DNA of 64,000 nucleotides from positions 372,001 through 436,000 of the forward strand of contig JAWZYV010013555.1 of assembly GCA_038373885.1 (NCBI GenBank), in the 5' to 3' direction. The position numbers were made by a program, and so were the translations under genes. Under the pieces are notes generated by a model. That model was not told the origin of the DNA. It made no database searches and worked only from the letters and a program-made list of their open reading frames with translations. Shown here in pieces: positions 63,431-64,000 of this stretch; position 1 is the first letter of the stretch; every line of letters starts with the position of its first letter. This DNA is from Cheiracanthium punctorium. Its lineage: Eukaryota; Arthropoda; Arachnida; Araneae; Cheiracanthiidae.

Positions 63431-64000
63431 ATGAATCCAGAACAATTAAAAGAATTTATGACTGCGTTCGCGGAACAATAGCAAGCTATGTTAACACATA
63501 TGGAAAAATATTTTCCAAAACAGAATTCTACTGAATCATCGGACAATTTAATTTATGTTTCCCCGTTTGAATGTTTTGAACCTAAACGCGAAAAGTTCAA
63601 ATGTTTCTGAGAACGTTTCGACAATTAATGTTTAATGCAAGGTGTAACAAATAAAGAGAAAATCACTCAACTCCTGAATGTGTCTATAGGCCCTACGCAT
63701 TACAATAATCTCGCTGCTTTTCTCGGTCCAGAGAAACCTGCAAAGTCTTTATCGTATGAAGACCTGGTGAAATCTCTTAAACAGATGCTGATTCTCAAAA
63801 ACAATGTTGCAGTTTCACAACATTATTTCCATAACGTTTATCAAAGAGAACACCAAACTATTTCTGATTTTTTTGCCGCTTTACAAAGAGACCTGGTGGA
63901 ATGTGAGTTTTCGGTTAAATGTGATTGGGACAATTTGGTTTCTATTGCTGACGTTTTCCTTCGAGCCCAGTTTATTAGGGGACTAAGAGATGACTGAAGA
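63431..64000 (+). pseudogene. Gypsy gag, window-edge, four nonsense codons
   Basis: One frame from MNPEQLKEFMTAFAEQ at 63431 through SPFECFEPKREKFKCF, YEDLVKSLKQMLILKNNVAV, SQHYFHNVYQREHQTISDFF and FLRAQFIRGLRDD. This is the gag pattern of K02A2.6-like Gypsy elements. Stops at 63479 (TAG), 63608 (TGA), 63626 (TAA) and 63995 (TGA), but no frameshift in 188 codons. It continues beyond the window. No LTR was identified upstream. Confidence 0.85.

Overview
The window is AT-rich eukaryotic DNA with almost no long host gene and a dense set of nested, mostly dead transposable elements. It carries LTR retrotransposons (Gypsy and BEL/Pao), hAT, P, Tc1/mariner and less familiar cut-and-paste DNA transposons, tRNA-like SINE heads and many MITEs. 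This mix, together with repeat-associated ORF families that I know mainly from arthropods, suggests an arthropod and most likely a chelicerate such as a spider. That assignment is an inference. No bacterial features (operons, Shine-Dalgarno sites, CRISPR) are present.

Layout. 1-1.9 kb: an intronless minus-strand gene joining a degenerate AlkB/ALKBH2-type domain to a PC4 (SUB1 p15) DNA-binding domain, followed by an out-of-frame C-terminal remnant and a 0.4-kb repeat. 4.8-7.8 kb: a zinc-finger-like first exon, then a young Gypsy deletion derivative (5208-7302, TSD ATGTT) that keeps an intact integrase ORF but has lost most of gag, protease, RT and RNase H, then a hAT-like MITE. 12.0-14.4 kb: a P-like element with a THAP gene carrying a 285-bp tandem duplication. 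15.8-17.8 kb: a Gypsy relic. 18.2-20.8 kb: a hAT element with exact 8-bp TSD. 23.3-27.4 kb: a non-LTR retrotransposon RNase H split by a 3.3-kb hAT insertion that holds further MITEs. 28.2-30.5 and 43.5-44.5 kb: two decayed copies of one arthropod repeat-associated ORF family.

35.4-41.5 kb: a roughly 6-kb DNA transposon whose coding region was interrupted by a 3.2-kb transposon with about 330-bp inverted repeats (TSD GTTACAT), itself carrying a MITE. 41.8-43.3 kb: a Tc1 element. 45.3-49.8 kb: a Gypsy LTR broken by a BEL/Pao element (TSD TAATC), one of whose LTRs carries a 214-bp Tc1-type MITE. 50.9-52.0 kb: an ORF remnant broken by a SINE that is broken by a GC-rich hAT MITE. 52.1-59.3 kb: a nearly complete, recent Gypsy element with 0.9-kb LTRs and three visible coding lesions. 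59.3-62.4 kb: a repeat, a long near-perfect hairpin and an array of about 0.4-kb degenerate repeats. 62.9-64 kb: a second copy of the C-terminal motif of the AlkB-PC4 gene and a dead Gypsy gag running off the edge.

The most interesting locus is the AlkB-PC4 fusion. It has lost the visible iron and 2-oxoglutarate ligands, and its C-terminal motif and the adjacent repeat both recur at the far end of the window, so it may be part of a dispersed, possibly mobile, unit. All coordinates of decayed elements are read by eye and are approximate unless a target-site duplication (TSD) is given.
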